From Prosthecobacter debontii (lineage in GTDB: Bacteria; Verrucomicrobiota; Verrucomicrobiia; Chthoniobacterales; Chthoniobacteraceae), in NCBI GenBank assembly GCA_945905735.1, contig CAMDQC010000032.1, forward strand, positions 1 through 40,722: 40,722 nt of DNA, written 5' to 3'. Both the position numbers and the translations under genes were made by a program. The notes under the pieces are model-generated. The model had not been told where the DNA came from. It did no database searches and saw only the letters and a list, made by a program, of their open reading frames with translations. Positions 26,873 to 35,361 of the stretch are shown in pieces (the stretch's first letter is position 1; each line of letters starts with the position of its first letter).

Positions 26873-27643
26873 TTAGCGGTTGGGCTCGAAGGCGAATGAG
26901 TAATAGACGCGGAGGCTGGTGCCGCTCAGCTCGACGCGCGAGTAGGTGCGGCCACCGGGCGCGATGGTGACTGCGCCGGAGATGCGCTCGCCTGCAAAGC
27001 CGCCGCGCACGGAGAGCTGATACGTGTTTGGTCCTGCTGGTTGCCAAGTGCCGACGTAGCCCGCTGTCGCTTGGCCATAGATATTCACGAGCGCAGAGCT
27101 GTCAGCTTTGAGGCTCACATAGACGTGGCTGAGCTTGTAGGGAGCTTGCCCGCTGATCCGCATATTTCCTTGGCCTCCACGCAGGGAATCTACGAGCACG
27201 AGTGGTGGCGGCTGTTGTGGCCGGGTGAAGCCGGGGACTTGGATGAACGCCTCGCGCTCGCCTTGGAATCGCGCCTTGAACGAGCCAGCGCGCCCATTCC
27301 CTGAAAGGCTCACTTTACCAACGACGGGGCCGGAGCGGCGGTCATCGAGAATCAGGGTGCCGGTGCCAGCGGCGTCTTTTCCAAATGCGCTCGTGACGTT
27401 CAGCCGCAGGGTGTCGCGGTCCACGGATTGCGCGGTTCCTTTGAAGCGATAGTCCACATTGCCCACGAGGCCGATGGTGAAGTCGCCGTTGGCTTCGAGG
27501 ACGAGATTGGCTTTTCCGACGTTGTTGTCCTCCACGCCCGAGCGTTCGACGGCGCCGGTGCCGTTCGTGGAAACTGTGAGGTCGCGGGCAAAGGTGGAGA
27601 CAGTGGCGACGAGGGCAAATGCGGCGATAGATAGGAGCTTCAT
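26873..27643 (-). CDS. Secreted protein of unknown function
   Basis: I do not recognise a family. It is a 256-residue protein with a signal peptide (MKLLSIAAFALVATVSTFA). The mature part is beta-rich and Gly/Ser/Thr-rich, with no cysteines and no evident catalytic motif. A first half (DLTVSTNG to about 135) ends in a short proline run (RPQQPPPLVL), and a second half (about 155-256) alternates hydrophobic and polar residues as in a beta-barrel or beta-sandwich. It stops 10 bp before the DUF58 operon and lies downstream of nuoC on the same strand, so it could be the lead gene of the DUF58 transcript or the tail of the nuo pair. Confidence 0.7.
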   Translation of the reverse strand: MKLLSIAAFALVATVSTFARDLTVSTNGTGAVERSGVEDNNVGKANLVLEANGDFTIGLVGNVDYRFKGTAQSVDRDTLRLNVTSAFGKDAAGTGTLILDDRRSGPVVGKVSLSGNGRAGSFKARFQGEREAFIQVPGFTRPQQPPPLVLVDSLRGGQGNMRISGQAPYKLSHVYVSLKADSSALVNIYGQATAGYVGTWQPAGPNTYQLSVRGGFAGERISGAVTIAPGGRTYSRVELSGTSLRVYYSFAFEPNR

Positions 27644-27695
27644 GTGCCGGGAGATTGGCAGGCATTTCGAGGGGGAGTCGAATCATTACTTCGCG

Positions 27696-28280
27696 CTACT
27701 CCATCTCCCGCGAACGCGGCTCACGCTCCGCCGTGCCTGCCGTGCTCGGCGAAGTCACAAACGGCCCGCCAGCCAGCGGTGCCGCGTTGCTGAACGCGAC
27801 ATCGGGCATATTGCTCGGGCGGCCAGCCAGCGGGAAATCCTTCTGGAGTGGATGAAACGGATAGCCGTCCCACATGAGGATGCGGCGTAGATGTCCCACT
27901 TCTTTCACGTCTGGATGCGCTGGGAAATGAATCCCCATCATGTCGAAAACTTCGCGCTCGTGCCAATCGGCCGTTGCCCAGATGTCCACTACGCTCGGCG
28001 CGGTGCAGTCGTCTTCGCTCACTGTGTATTTCAGGCGCAGGTGGCCAATGTGGGCGAGCGATTGCAGCTCATAGACCATCTCGTAGCGGGGCTCTTGGCC
28101 CATGTGGTCCACGCTGCTCACATCAATGAGATAGTCGTAGCCCATCGCCCGGCAAAACTCCGCGATTTGGCGAAACTGATCGCGCGTCACCGTGAGCGTG
28201 GTTTCTCGGCGAAACTCGCTCCGCTTTACTCCTGTGAACTTCGCGCAGATCGCGTCGGCGTCTTCTTTATTCGTGGCCAT
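27696..28280 (-). CDS. nuoC: NADH-quinone oxidoreductase subunit C
   Basis: This subunit of the peripheral arm of respiratory complex I is 194 residues long. Family motifs are ADWHEREVFDMMGIHFPAHPD (about 104-124) and RRILMWDGYPFHPLQKDFPL (132-151), the signature of the 30-kDa subunit. The last 30 residues (SNAAPLAGGPFVTSPSTAGT and after) are a low-complexity tail beyond the usual end. It starts 12 bp after nuoB. No nuoD follows: the next gene encodes a secreted unknown. nuoC and nuoB are therefore a detached pair, and the remaining complex I genes must lie outside the window. Confidence 0.95.
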   Translation of the reverse strand: MATNKEDADAICAKFTGVKRSEFRRETTLTVTRDQFRQIAEFCRAMGYDYLIDVSSVDHMGQEPRYEMVYELQSLAHIGHLRLKYTVSEDDCTAPSVVDIWATADWHEREVFDMMGIHFPAHPDVKEVGHLRRILMWDGYPFHPLQKDFPLAGRPSNMPDVAFSNAAPLAGGPFVTSPSTAGTAEREPRSREME

Positions 28281-28292
28281 ATTGAAAAGGGA

Positions 28293-28811
28293 TTACGCCA
28301 GCGCCGCAGTGAGTTCGCCCTTTTGCTCGGAGAGCGATTTTTCCGTATCAATCTTCCGCTGGAGCCGCAGGAGCCCTTCGATGAGTGCCTCGGGGCGTGG
28401 AGGGCAACCGGAGATGTAAACGTCCACCGGGATGAGTTGGTCAATGCCCTGAAGCACGGCATAGCTGCGATACATCCCGCCGCTGCTGGCACACGCGCCC
28501 ATCGCGATGCACCACTTCGGCTCGGGCATTTGGTCCCAGATGCGTTTCACGGCCAGCGCCATTTTGTAAGTCACCGTGCCTGCGACGATCATCACGTCGC
28601 TCTGGCGGGGCGAAAAGCGCATGACTTCCGCACCGAAGCGGCTGATGTCGTAGCGGGATGCGCCTGTGGCCATCAGCTCGATGGCGCAGCAAGCGAGGCC
28701 CATCGGCATGGGCCAGAGCGAGTTTTTGCGCATCCAGTTAATGGCAGCATCGACCTTGGTAAAGATGATGTTGCCCTCGATTTTCGAGTCGTAAGCAGCT
28801 TGCGTGGACAT
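28293..28811 (-). CDS. nuoB: NADH-quinone oxidoreductase subunit B
   Basis: This complex I subunit carries the terminal N2 iron-sulfur cluster that passes electrons to quinone. It has 172 residues. The four cluster ligands are visible: the tandem CC at 41-42 in [11 protein letters not shown]107 in MGACASSGG, and C136 in [12 protein letters not shown]. Residues [22 protein letters not shown] match the family closely. NuoA, which normally precedes NuoB, is absent; rpoD lies directly upstream with a 92-bp gap that carries a palindrome. The gene is probably transcribed together with nuoC. Confidence 0.96.
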   Translation of the reverse strand: MSTQAAYDSKIEGNIIFTKVDAAINWMRKNSLWPMPMGLACCAIELMATGASRYDISRFGAEVMRFSPRQSDVMIVAGTVTYKMALAVKRIWDQMPEPKWCIAMGACASSGGMYRSYAVLQGIDQLIPVDVYISGCPPRPEALIEGLLRLQRKIDTEKSLSEQKGELTAALA

Positions 28812-28903
28812 GATGGGCGCAGACTACGAGCAGCACAGAATGCGGCAAGGCGAATTTGTGAAACTTTTCACAAGCGCCCGCGTAGTCCCAGAAAATGAAC
28901 CTT
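28812..28903. other. rpoD-nuoB spacer with a perfect 8-bp palindrome
   Basis: The spacer contains TTGTGAAA at 28856-28863 and TTTCACAA at 28866-28873, a perfect inverted repeat with a 2-nt centre, enclosed by a 7-bp inverted repeat (GACTACG 28822-28828 and CGTAGTC 28881-28887). It could be a hairpin ending rpoD transcription or an operator in front of nuoB; there is no clear U-tract. Confidence 0.5.
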
Positions 28904-30925
28904 TTACGCCAAGTGCATGTCGGACGCTTCGAGGAAGCCTTCGAGCTGCCGGATGCGGGTCGGGTGACGCATTTTGCGGAGCGCTTTCGCCTCGATTTGG
29001 CGGATGCGTTCGCGGGTGACTTTGAACTGGCGACCGACTTCTTCCAGCGTGCGGCTGTAGCCGTCCACAAGGCCGAAGCGCTGTTCGAGCACTTGGCGTT
29101 CGCGCTCGGTGAGCGTGTCGAGAACGTCGCGGATTTTCTCTTTCAAAAGAGCAATCGCGGTGACATCGGACGGGTCTTCCGCCGTTTGGTCGGGGATGAA
29201 ATCGCCAAAGCTTGTGTCGTCGCTATCGCCGACGGGGCTTTGCAGGGAGATGGGCTGCTGCGCCATCTTGAGCACCGCACGGACGCGCTCGACGGGAAGG
29301 TTGATTTCCTCCGCGACTTCCTCCGGCGTGGGCTCGCGTCCGTAGTCTTGGACGAGCTGCTTTTGCACGCGCATCAGCTTGTTGATCGTCTCGATCATGT
29401 GGACCGGGATGCGGATCGTGCGGGCTTGGTCGGCGATGGAGCGGGTGATCGCTTGGCGAATCCACCACGTCGCATACGTGGAGAATTTGTAGCCACGGCG
29501 GTACTCGAATTTCTCGACGGCTTTCATCAGGCCCATGTTGCCTTCTTGGATGAGATCAAGGAACGACAGGCCGCGATTGGTATACTTTTTCGCGATGGAA
29601 ATAACGAGGCGCAGGTTGGCCTCGACCATCTCGGTCTTGGCTTTGAGTGCTTTGCGCAGCCATTTGCGAAGCTCTTGGAACTCCGCGAGGAATTCCTCCG
29701 TGGACATCCAAACGCGGGCCTGCACTTCTTTGAGCTTGGTGCCGTAGTCCACCTTCACGCCACCGACGGCGCGCTGCTGGTCCTTCTTGGGCTTGTTCAG
29801 CTCATGGGAAAGGGCGGTGACGACGCGGTGCTGCTCTTCGACGATGACGACGAAATCCTCTGTGACCTTCTGTTTGAAAAAGAACTTCGGGTAGAGCTTC
29901 TGCACGGAGAACGTGGCTTTTACGAAGTCTTGATACGTCTTGCTGTCCCGGTTCGTGCCGCCGTGAGCCATAAAGGCTTTGTAGGTTTTAACGGCTTCGT
30001 TCGAGGCGTCTTCAAGCTGCTTCATCATCTTCGGAAGCGCCTTCATGAAGCGCTCGCGGCTCTCGATTTTTTTGTCGAGAATCACGCGATCGAAACGCTC
30101 GCGGCCATCAATGAGCTTTTGGGCGAGCTCCAAGTAGGCCCGTGGGATAAAGCCGAACTTGTTGACGAATTTCTGCACGTTGAGCTCGGCATCTTCGATG
30201 CGCATGGAGATTTCCACCTCTTGCTCGCGGGTAAGCAGCGGGACTTGGCCCATCTGCTTGAGATACATGCGGACGGGGTCGTCGAGAATATCGAGTTTAT
30301 CGTTCGATTTCTCGGGCTCTTCCTCGTCTTTCGTGCCGGACTGCTGCTGGTCGCCATCCTTCGGGCCGACCTTGTAGTTGTCCACCTGCGAGGCATCAAT
30401 GATGTCAATCTCCATGCCGCGTAGGCGGTTCATGACGAGGTCCATCTCCTCCGGGTCGCTGACGGACTCGGGCAGATTTTCGTTTAAGTCATCAAAAGTG
30501 AGGTAGCCCTGATCCTTGGCGATTTTGACGAGTTCGCGCAGTTTCTCCTGACCTTCGGGAGTGTCCAGAATGCTCTGGCCCGGTTTGAGCGGGACAGACG
30601 CCTTGACGTTAAGATTGAGCTTTTCCGCGAGTTTGGCGCTGATCCCTATGAGGCTGGAGTGAATCTTTTTGCCTTTCGGCTCTTTCGCCGGTTTTGCTTT
30701 CGGAGTCTTGGTCGCTTTAACCGCTTTTACGGGTTTAGCCTTCTTCGCAGGTTTGGGCTTGGCGGCTTTGACCGCCTTGGCTGGCTTCCGAGCCTTTGCG
30801 GGTTGCTTTTTCTCGGGGCCTTTGACTTTCGGAGCCTTCTTGGCTGCCTTTGTATTCTTCGCTGCGGGCGTTTTCTTCGAGGACTTTGCTTTGGTTTTGG
30901 CTGCTTTTGCTTTGGTGTTCGGCAT
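28904..30925 (-). CDS. rpoD: Housekeeping sigma factor RpoD with histone-like N-terminus
   Basis: This is the primary sigma-70 factor, 673 residues from ATG 30925 ([10 protein letters not shown]); a 12-codon longer frame exists upstream. Residues 1-87 are a lysine/alanine/proline-rich tail with 33 lysines, like bacterial or eukaryotic H1-type histones. Region 1.1 follows (about 118-180, [22 protein letters not shown]), then region 1.2 ([21 protein letters not shown], about 216-236), and a long non-conserved region. Region 2 has [27 protein letters not shown] and [20 protein letters not shown]. Region 4 has [14 protein letters not shown] and [18 protein letters not shown]. All DNA-binding and core-binding parts are intact. 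A sigma-70-like promoter lies upstream (31006-31035). Confidence 0.96.
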   Translation of the reverse strand: MPNTKAKAAKTKAKSSKKTPAAKNTKAAKKAPKVKGPEKKQPAKARKPAKAVKAAKPKPAKKAKPVKAVKATKTPKAKPAKEPKGKKIHSSLIGISAKLAEKLNLNVKASVPLKPGQSILDTPEGQEKLRELVKIAKDQGYLTFDDLNENLPESVSDPEEMDLVMNRLRGMEIDIIDASQVDNYKVGPKDGDQQQSGTKDEEEPEKSNDKLDILDDPVRMYLKQMGQVPLLTREQEVEISMRIEDAELNVQKFVNKFGFIPRAYLELAQKLIDGRERFDRVILDKKIESRERFMKALPKMMKQLEDASNEAVKTYKAFMAHGGTNRDSKTYQDFVKATFSVQKLYPKFFFKQKVTEDFVVIVEEQHRVVTALSHELNKPKKDQQRAVGGVKVDYGTKLKEVQARVWMSTEEFLAEFQELRKWLRKALKAKTEMVEANLRLVISIAKKYTNRGLSFLDLIQEGNMGLMKAVEKFEYRRGYKFSTYATWWIRQAITRSIADQARTIRIPVHMIETINKLMRVQKQLVQDYGREPTPEEVAEEINLPVERVRAVLKMAQQPISLQSPVGDSDDTSFGDFIPDQTAEDPSDVTAIALLKEKIRDVLDTLTERERQVLEQRFGLVDGYSRTLEEVGRQFKVTRERIRQIEAKALRKMRHPTRIRQLEGFLEASDMHLA

Positions 30926-31005
30926 TGTTTCCGCGAAGTATATAGAGATGAAAATACCCACCGCGGACTACACAATGCAGCCAGCAGCGGAAAAAAAGGA
31001 GCGGG

Positions 31006-31035
31006 ATATAACGCGGAAGCCCCCGCATCCGTCAA
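31006..31035 (-). promoter_or_regulatory. Putative sigma-70 promoter of rpoD
   Basis: On the minus strand TTGACG (31030-31035) is followed after 18 nt by TTATAT (31006-31011). This lies about 80 bp upstream of the rpoD start in an otherwise non-coding gap and is the best pair of hexamers seen by eye in the window. Confidence 0.5.
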
Positions 31036-31100
31036 GCGAGACTTCCGATTTATGGGATTATTTTTCTGGGTGATGTCGGTTGGTGGCGAAAAAGAGGCGT

Positions 31101-34100
31101 TTACTGGGTGTTGGAGCTGTCAAACTCGCAAAGTTCCTCCACGAATCGCGCAGAACCGTCGCGCAACCAGCCGTCGAGCTGGGCTTGATCCTTGAGCTGC
31201 TGTCCGCGCTGGCGGGAAACGACGATGAAGCGGCTTTCGATTTCGGGTAGGGCGGTGAGGTCGCTCCAGAGTTTCTCGAATTGCGCGACAGGGAATACGT
31301 CTTCCTGCCCGTGGCCCCAGCGTTTTTTGACGTCCTTTAGCGTGATGTAGGTCGGTACTTTTGCCGCGAGTGCGCGGATGGCTGCGGTGATTTTCTCTTC
31401 GTCGCCAGCCAGCACGTCTTCGCGTGTGAGGTTCATGGCTCGGAGGAAGCCGTCCACGTCAATCCACGTCGTCATCGTGTTGTAGTAAGTGAGGTCGAAC
31501 TCCACTTCCTCGCGTGGCATCGCGAGTCCTTCGACCAAGCGTGGACGACCATCCACGCGGGCGAGGCCGCCGCCGCGATCATCGAGACGACGGGTGATGA
31601 CCTCGAAGCTGAGGGTCGCGCCGCTTTCTAAATGCTGGCCGAGAATCTCCGGGTCGAGGTTCGCGCCGGTCGTGTCGATGTTGTGTAGCATGAGCGTGCG
31701 GAGTTGCGGGCGCTCGCGGAGCAGCGCGGCCAGCGTGCCGTTGCGCAGCATGTTTGGGACTTCGTAAAAATGGCCGACGGGGTGCAGGCATTGCAGCGGC
31801 AAGTTATCGCGATATTCGCCCGCTTCGCCCGCTGATTCCGCCCAGCGGAGTAGCGCGGCGCGGAGAGATTCGCGGACTTTCTGCTGCTGCTCGTCGAGTG
31901 TCTGCTGCGGCATTTCCTCCCACGCAAAACGGAGGTCGCGCGCCGTCGGGATGAGCCGCAGCCCGACGCTCTTGCCCTTGCTGAAAATCACGGGGCCGCT
32001 GTAGCCGTAGTTGCCCGCGTTCGCGAGGAAAGCGGAGAGCGGCCCGTGCGTGAGGAAGCTCGTGGTGAAGACGTGCGGAACGGGCATCCTTGCTTCGCTG
32101 GCGGTCTTTTGCGACTTGGCGAGATGCACTTCGAGAAAGGTGCGGTGGCGTCCGCCGAGTTTGCAGAAAGGATGCAGCGATTTCACCACGCCCGCGCCCT
32201 GCGTCCAGCGCGAAGCCGCGCCAGCCGCGAGGGTGACGACGGCAACTTCGCCAGCGGCGAGGGAGGCAGCGCCGCGCTTTAGTTGAGAGTTGAGAGTTGA
32301 GAGCTGAGAGTTCACGTCGCCCGCTTTCACGTCTTCGATGACGGTGTTCGCCGGTAGGCGATTCTGCGCGAGGCCGATGCGGCCTGCTCGCAGGTCCGCA
32401 CGGATGGTGTTGTGGGCTTCGAGGTCGAAGCCGTTTTCCGCGAGCAGTTCATCGAGCGATTGGTCGCCCGCTTTGCCGCCCTTGGTGCGCGGGAGCATGG
32501 CGTCGAACAGCTCTTGCACGACGCCGCGCAGCTCGGGCTTGGTGCGGCACGCGCTGGCGAAATGGTCTAGTTCGGTGCGTGTGGCTGGGGGGAGGTCTTT
32601 GAGGTCGCGGCGGAGGAGTTGCGGGGCGAGCAGGAGGTAGTAGCCTTTGGGCATCAGCGCGGCGTCGGTGGCGAGGATGTCGGCGAAGGTTCCGTTTTCG
32701 TTGATGCGGAAATCATACACGACCGGCTCCATCGCGAAGGGCAGGCTCTCGGCGAGCGCCTTTTTCGTGGCGGACATGATGATTTGCAGCCGCTCTTGCA
32801 GCTCGGATTTTCGCGCGGGCGCGACGATGAAACCCATGCCGCCGCCGGACATCCCGCCGAGCATCCAGAACCCCCAAAAGTCTTCGCCAAACTCGCCGCG
32901 CACCTGCTCGATGAGCCGCTCGGTGTAATAGTTCGTTGCCCACGGGATGATGGCTTGGATGGGGCCGCGAAAGTTGTCCGTGGTGAGCTGGCCGACTTTG
33001 CGGATGTCGCCGACTTTCAGCGCGTCAATGATGCCGTCGAGGAAGCCGAGCGCTTCTTTTCTCCCGCGCCATTCTGCGGCGCTGCGGAGGAGGTATTTCT
33101 CCGTCACCATCTCCAAAATCGGGCCGACGTTTTGCGCCATGCCGCCGTGGACGACGACGAGGCTGTCTTGCAGCGCGAGCCGTGCGCTGTCGGGGATTTC
33201 GTCGCGGGAAAAGACGTGGTGCTTCGGCATGAGCCGACCGCGCGAGATGCAAAATTCCGGGTCGCCTTCGCAGGCTGGGACGCCCTCGATGAGCTTGATG
33301 CCGGGCCAAACGCCGCCGCTGTCCTGCCAGCCGCCGCCGCTGCCGCCGATCCATTCGCCGAGCAGTGCGCGGGCGAGCACGAGGCGGCGTTCGGGTTCGC
33401 GCAGCGGGCCGGTGAGCGACTCCGCTTGGCCCGTCGCCCGCATGAGCACGGCGATGAGCGCGGCGAGCAAGTTTGTGGAAACGGCAAGGCGCGAGCCTTT
33501 CGGGATGTCGTTCACGGACGAGACGAGTTCGATGCCGCGCCCCGGCCCGAGCATTTGCGCTAGCAAGTCGCCGAGCGATTGCCCGCTGCCCTCGATTCCC
33601 GGCGGCACGATGCCGCTGGCGATGACGGCGGCTTTGAGCAGACCGAGGTAGTCTTTTGCAAAATCAAACACCTCGCCCAGCGAATCAATTTCCGCCGAAG
33701 CCATGAGGTCCACGGAGACGAGCCGGATGACCGGTTTCTCGATGACACGCAGCCACGCGCTGACAGGCGGCTGCGGCTCGGCGTCGCGTTTATGCACGCC
33801 CAAATCCACGCTGATATTCAGCACTTTCGCGCCGTCGGGGAAATCCATGCCGAGGAAAAAAATGTCGCTCCACGCACTGTGCGTGAGGTCCATGCGGACG
33901 GGCGTGCGCTCGCGCAAAATGGGAAACGTTCCATCGCCAGCACGCGCCAGCAGCTCGGGCCGGAAGCGCAGCGGCTGGTCTTTCGGGTGGCCCATTCGGA
34001 ACATCCACTGATTCCCTCGCACCGTGCGCACGCTGCGCCGGACTTGGTCCGCGAGCGTCTGGAAAGCAAACCGGTGATACGCCGCCGCGAGTGCGCTGGA

Positions 34101-34436
34101 GATGGAATCGCTCGGGCCGTTCGTGCGCTGGTTTTCGAGGAAAACCTCGATGGCTTCCTCGAAGCGGCGAGCGAGCAGGTGCTCGAAGCCGTGGAAGGGA
34201 ATCAACCCCGGCGTCTCAGCCGCGACCATCCGCTCCGGCAGATGGTATCGATGAATCGCCGCGAGAAAAAACAGTGCCCGAACGCGCTCGTAAAGGTTGT
34301 CCGCCTGCCGCCGAAAAGTCTCCAGCGCATCGCATTCGGCGAGCAGTTCAGTGAGCGAAAGCCCGGCGATTTGCTCGTCGAGCGAAAGGTCGCGAGTGGC
34401 GGCGTCGGGGCTGGTGATGAGGTCGATGAGTGTCAT
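31101..34436 (-). CDS. Fucokinase-like GHMP kinase fused to a nucleotidyltransferase
   Basis: This is a 1111-residue protein starting at ATG 34436, coupled by TGATG to the previous gene. After a helical head (about 1-170) comes a GHMP kinase of the L-fucokinase/heptose-kinase type: RMDLTHSAWSD (181-191), IPKGSRLAVSTN (311-322), GGSGGGWQDSGGVWPGIKL (364-382) and MLGGMSGGGMGFIVAP (525-540). A linker (about 700-720) holds NSQLSTLNSQL, encoded by a 7-bp repeat. The C-terminal part (about 735-1111) resembles a sugar-nucleotide pyrophosphorylase of the UDPGP type: VTLAAGAASRW with a following GAGVVKSLHPF, then ITLKDVKKRWGHGQEDVFP. The likely job is a two-step salvage of a free sugar into a nucleotide sugar. 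The order kinase then transferase is the reverse of Bacteroides FKP. The substrate is not known. Confidence 0.78.
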   Translation of the reverse strand: MTLIDLITSPDAATRDLSLDEQIAGLSLTELLAECDALETFRRQADNLYERVRALFFLAAIHRYHLPERMVAAETPGLIPFHGFEHLLARRFEEAIEVFLENQRTNGPSDSISSALAAAYHRFAFQTLADQVRRSVRTVRGNQWMFRMGHPKDQPLRFRPELLARAGDGTFPILRERTPVRMDLTHSAWSDIFFLGMDFPDGAKVLNISVDLGVHKRDAEPQPPVSAWLRVIEKPVIRLVSVDLMASAEIDSLGEVFDFAKDYLGLLKAAVIASGIVPPGIEGSGQSLGDLLAQMLGPGRGIELVSSVNDIPKGSRLAVSTNLLAALIAVLMRATGQAESLTGPLREPERRLVLARALLGEWIGGSGGGWQDSGGVWPGIKLIEGVPACEGDPEFCISRGRLMPKHHVFSRDEIPDSARLALQDSLVVVHGGMAQNVGPILEMVTEKYLLRSAAEWRGRKEALGFLDGIIDALKVGDIRKVGQLTTDNFRGPIQAIIPWATNYYTERLIEQVRGEFGEDFWGFWMLGGMSGGGMGFIVAPARKSELQERLQIIMSATKKALAESLPFAMEPVVYDFRINENGTFADILATDAALMPKGYYLLLAPQLLRRDLKDLPPATRTELDHFASACRTKPELRGVVQELFDAMLPRTKGGKAGDQSLDELLAENGFDLEAHNTIRADLRAGRIGLAQNRLPANTVIEDVKAGDVNSQLSTLNSQLKRGAASLAAGEVAVVTLAAGAASRWTQGAGVVKSLHPFCKLGGRHRTFLEVHLAKSQKTASEARMPVPHVFTTSFLTHGPLSAFLANAGNYGYSGPVIFSKGKSVGLRLIPTARDLRFAWEEMPQQTLDEQQQKVRESLRAALLRWAESAGEAGEYRDNLPLQCLHPVGHFYEVPNMLRNGTLAALLRERPQLRTLMLHNIDTTGANLDPEILGQHLESGATLSFEVITRRLDDRGGGLARVDGRPRLVEGLAMPREEVEFDLTYYNTMTTWIDVDGFLRAMNLTREDVLAGDEEKITAAIRALAAKVPTYITLKDVKKRWGHGQEDVFPVAQFEKLWSDLTALPEIESRFIVVSRQRGQQLKDQAQLDGWLRDGSARFVEELCEFDSSNTQ
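32282..32312. repeat. Heptanucleotide tandem repeat inside the kinase/transferase fusion
   Basis: The plus strand reads three perfect gttgaga units, one gctgaga and a partial gtt (31 bp). It is in frame in the coding strand (AACTCTC units) and encodes NSQLSTLNSQL in the interdomain linker. Because 7 is not a multiple of 3, gain or loss of a single unit would shift the reading frame and cut off the C-terminal transferase. Confidence 0.85.
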
Positions 34437-35287
34437 CAGTTCGTCCTCGCTGTCGCCAGCAACTCCACCATCCCGCGCAGCACTTCGTCGCGATCTTTTC
34501 CCGCGAGGGCTAGGGCGAGTTGGGCCGTGAGGAGGCCGTATTTTACTCCGAAATCGTAGCGGCGTCCGTCGAGTTCGGCGGCGAGGTAGCGCTCCGTATC
34601 TGCGAGTTGCGCGAGCGCGGAACGGAGATGCACGCTGTTCTCTCGGCCTGCGTAATCTTTGAACATCCCCGCCAGCACGCGATGCACGGCGGGCGTGAGC
34701 ACGTGCATCCCGAAGAAGCACAAGTAGTAGCCCGCGCGCAGGCCGGGAACGTCTATTTTTTGCTCGGCCTCGGTGGGCGTGGGTTTTTCTAAAACCGTGT
34801 CCACTTGGTAGAGGCGGCGAGCGGCGTCCACGAGCTTGCCGCCGACTGCGCCGTAGTAGGCGAGCTGGCTTTCGTGGGTGCTCTGGACGGCGGAAATTGC
34901 GCACTTTTCTGCGCGAGCGAGGGCGACGAGTTGGGCGGCACAACCCTGCCCGGTGTGGGAGAGATACAGGTGGTCGCCGACGAGCAGGAGAAAGGCGTCG
35001 CCGCCCGTGAACTCCGCCGCGCAGTGGACGGCGTGCGCGTAGCCGAGCGGCTGCGTCTGCTCGATGAAAGTGAGCGTCTGCGCGTGCGGGCCAGCGGCAG
35101 CGCGAAATGCGGCAGAGTCGCCGGGGCTGATGACGACGGCGATGCTCTCGATGCCCGCGCTGAGCACTTCCTCTATAATAATGGCGAGCGCGCTTTTCGT
35201 CTGCCCATCGCGGTCCACGAGGGATTGGAGCGGGAGTTGGCGCTGACTTTTACCAGCGGCGGTGATGACTGCTTTTCGGATTTCCAT
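34436..35287 (-). CDS. UTP--glucose-1-phosphate uridylyltransferase-like (GalU-like) nucleotidyltransferase
   Basis: This 283-residue single-domain sugar-nucleotide transferase has family features: [16 protein letters not shown] at the start (in place of the usual GLGTRFLP), [12 protein letters not shown] (the GLGHAV motif), [17 protein letters not shown], and [10 protein letters not shown] near the end. The first glycine loop is atypical, so activity and nucleotide preference are less certain than the fold. Its stop overlaps the start of the kinase fusion gene (TGATG), so the two products are probably made together and act on related sugars, for instance for envelope polysaccharide or glycan precursors (inference). 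Confidence 0.82.
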   Translation of the reverse strand: MEIRKAVITAAGKSQRQLPLQSLVDRDGQTKSALAIIIEEVLSAGIESIAVVISPGDSAAFRAAAGPHAQTLTFIEQTQPLGYAHAVHCAAEFTGGDAFLLLVGDHLYLSHTGQGCAAQLVALARAEKCAISAVQSTHESQLAYYGAVGGKLVDAARRLYQVDTVLEKPTPTEAEQKIDVPGLRAGYYLCFFGMHVLTPAVHRVLAGMFKDYAGRENSVHLRSALAQLADTERYLAAELDGRRYDFGVKYGLLTAQLALALAGKDRDEVLRGMVELLATARTN

Positions 35288-35361
35288 GCGTTTGCGAGAG
35301 TGTGGCGTCTGGCCTCCGGGAGGTCAAACGCGCTAAACGCCCCTTGCAAACCCCGTGCCCG

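Noticed and set aside
28895..30424. 509-codon antisense frame over rpoD
   Set aside because: Mirror of the conserved sigma-factor codons; no recognisable family.
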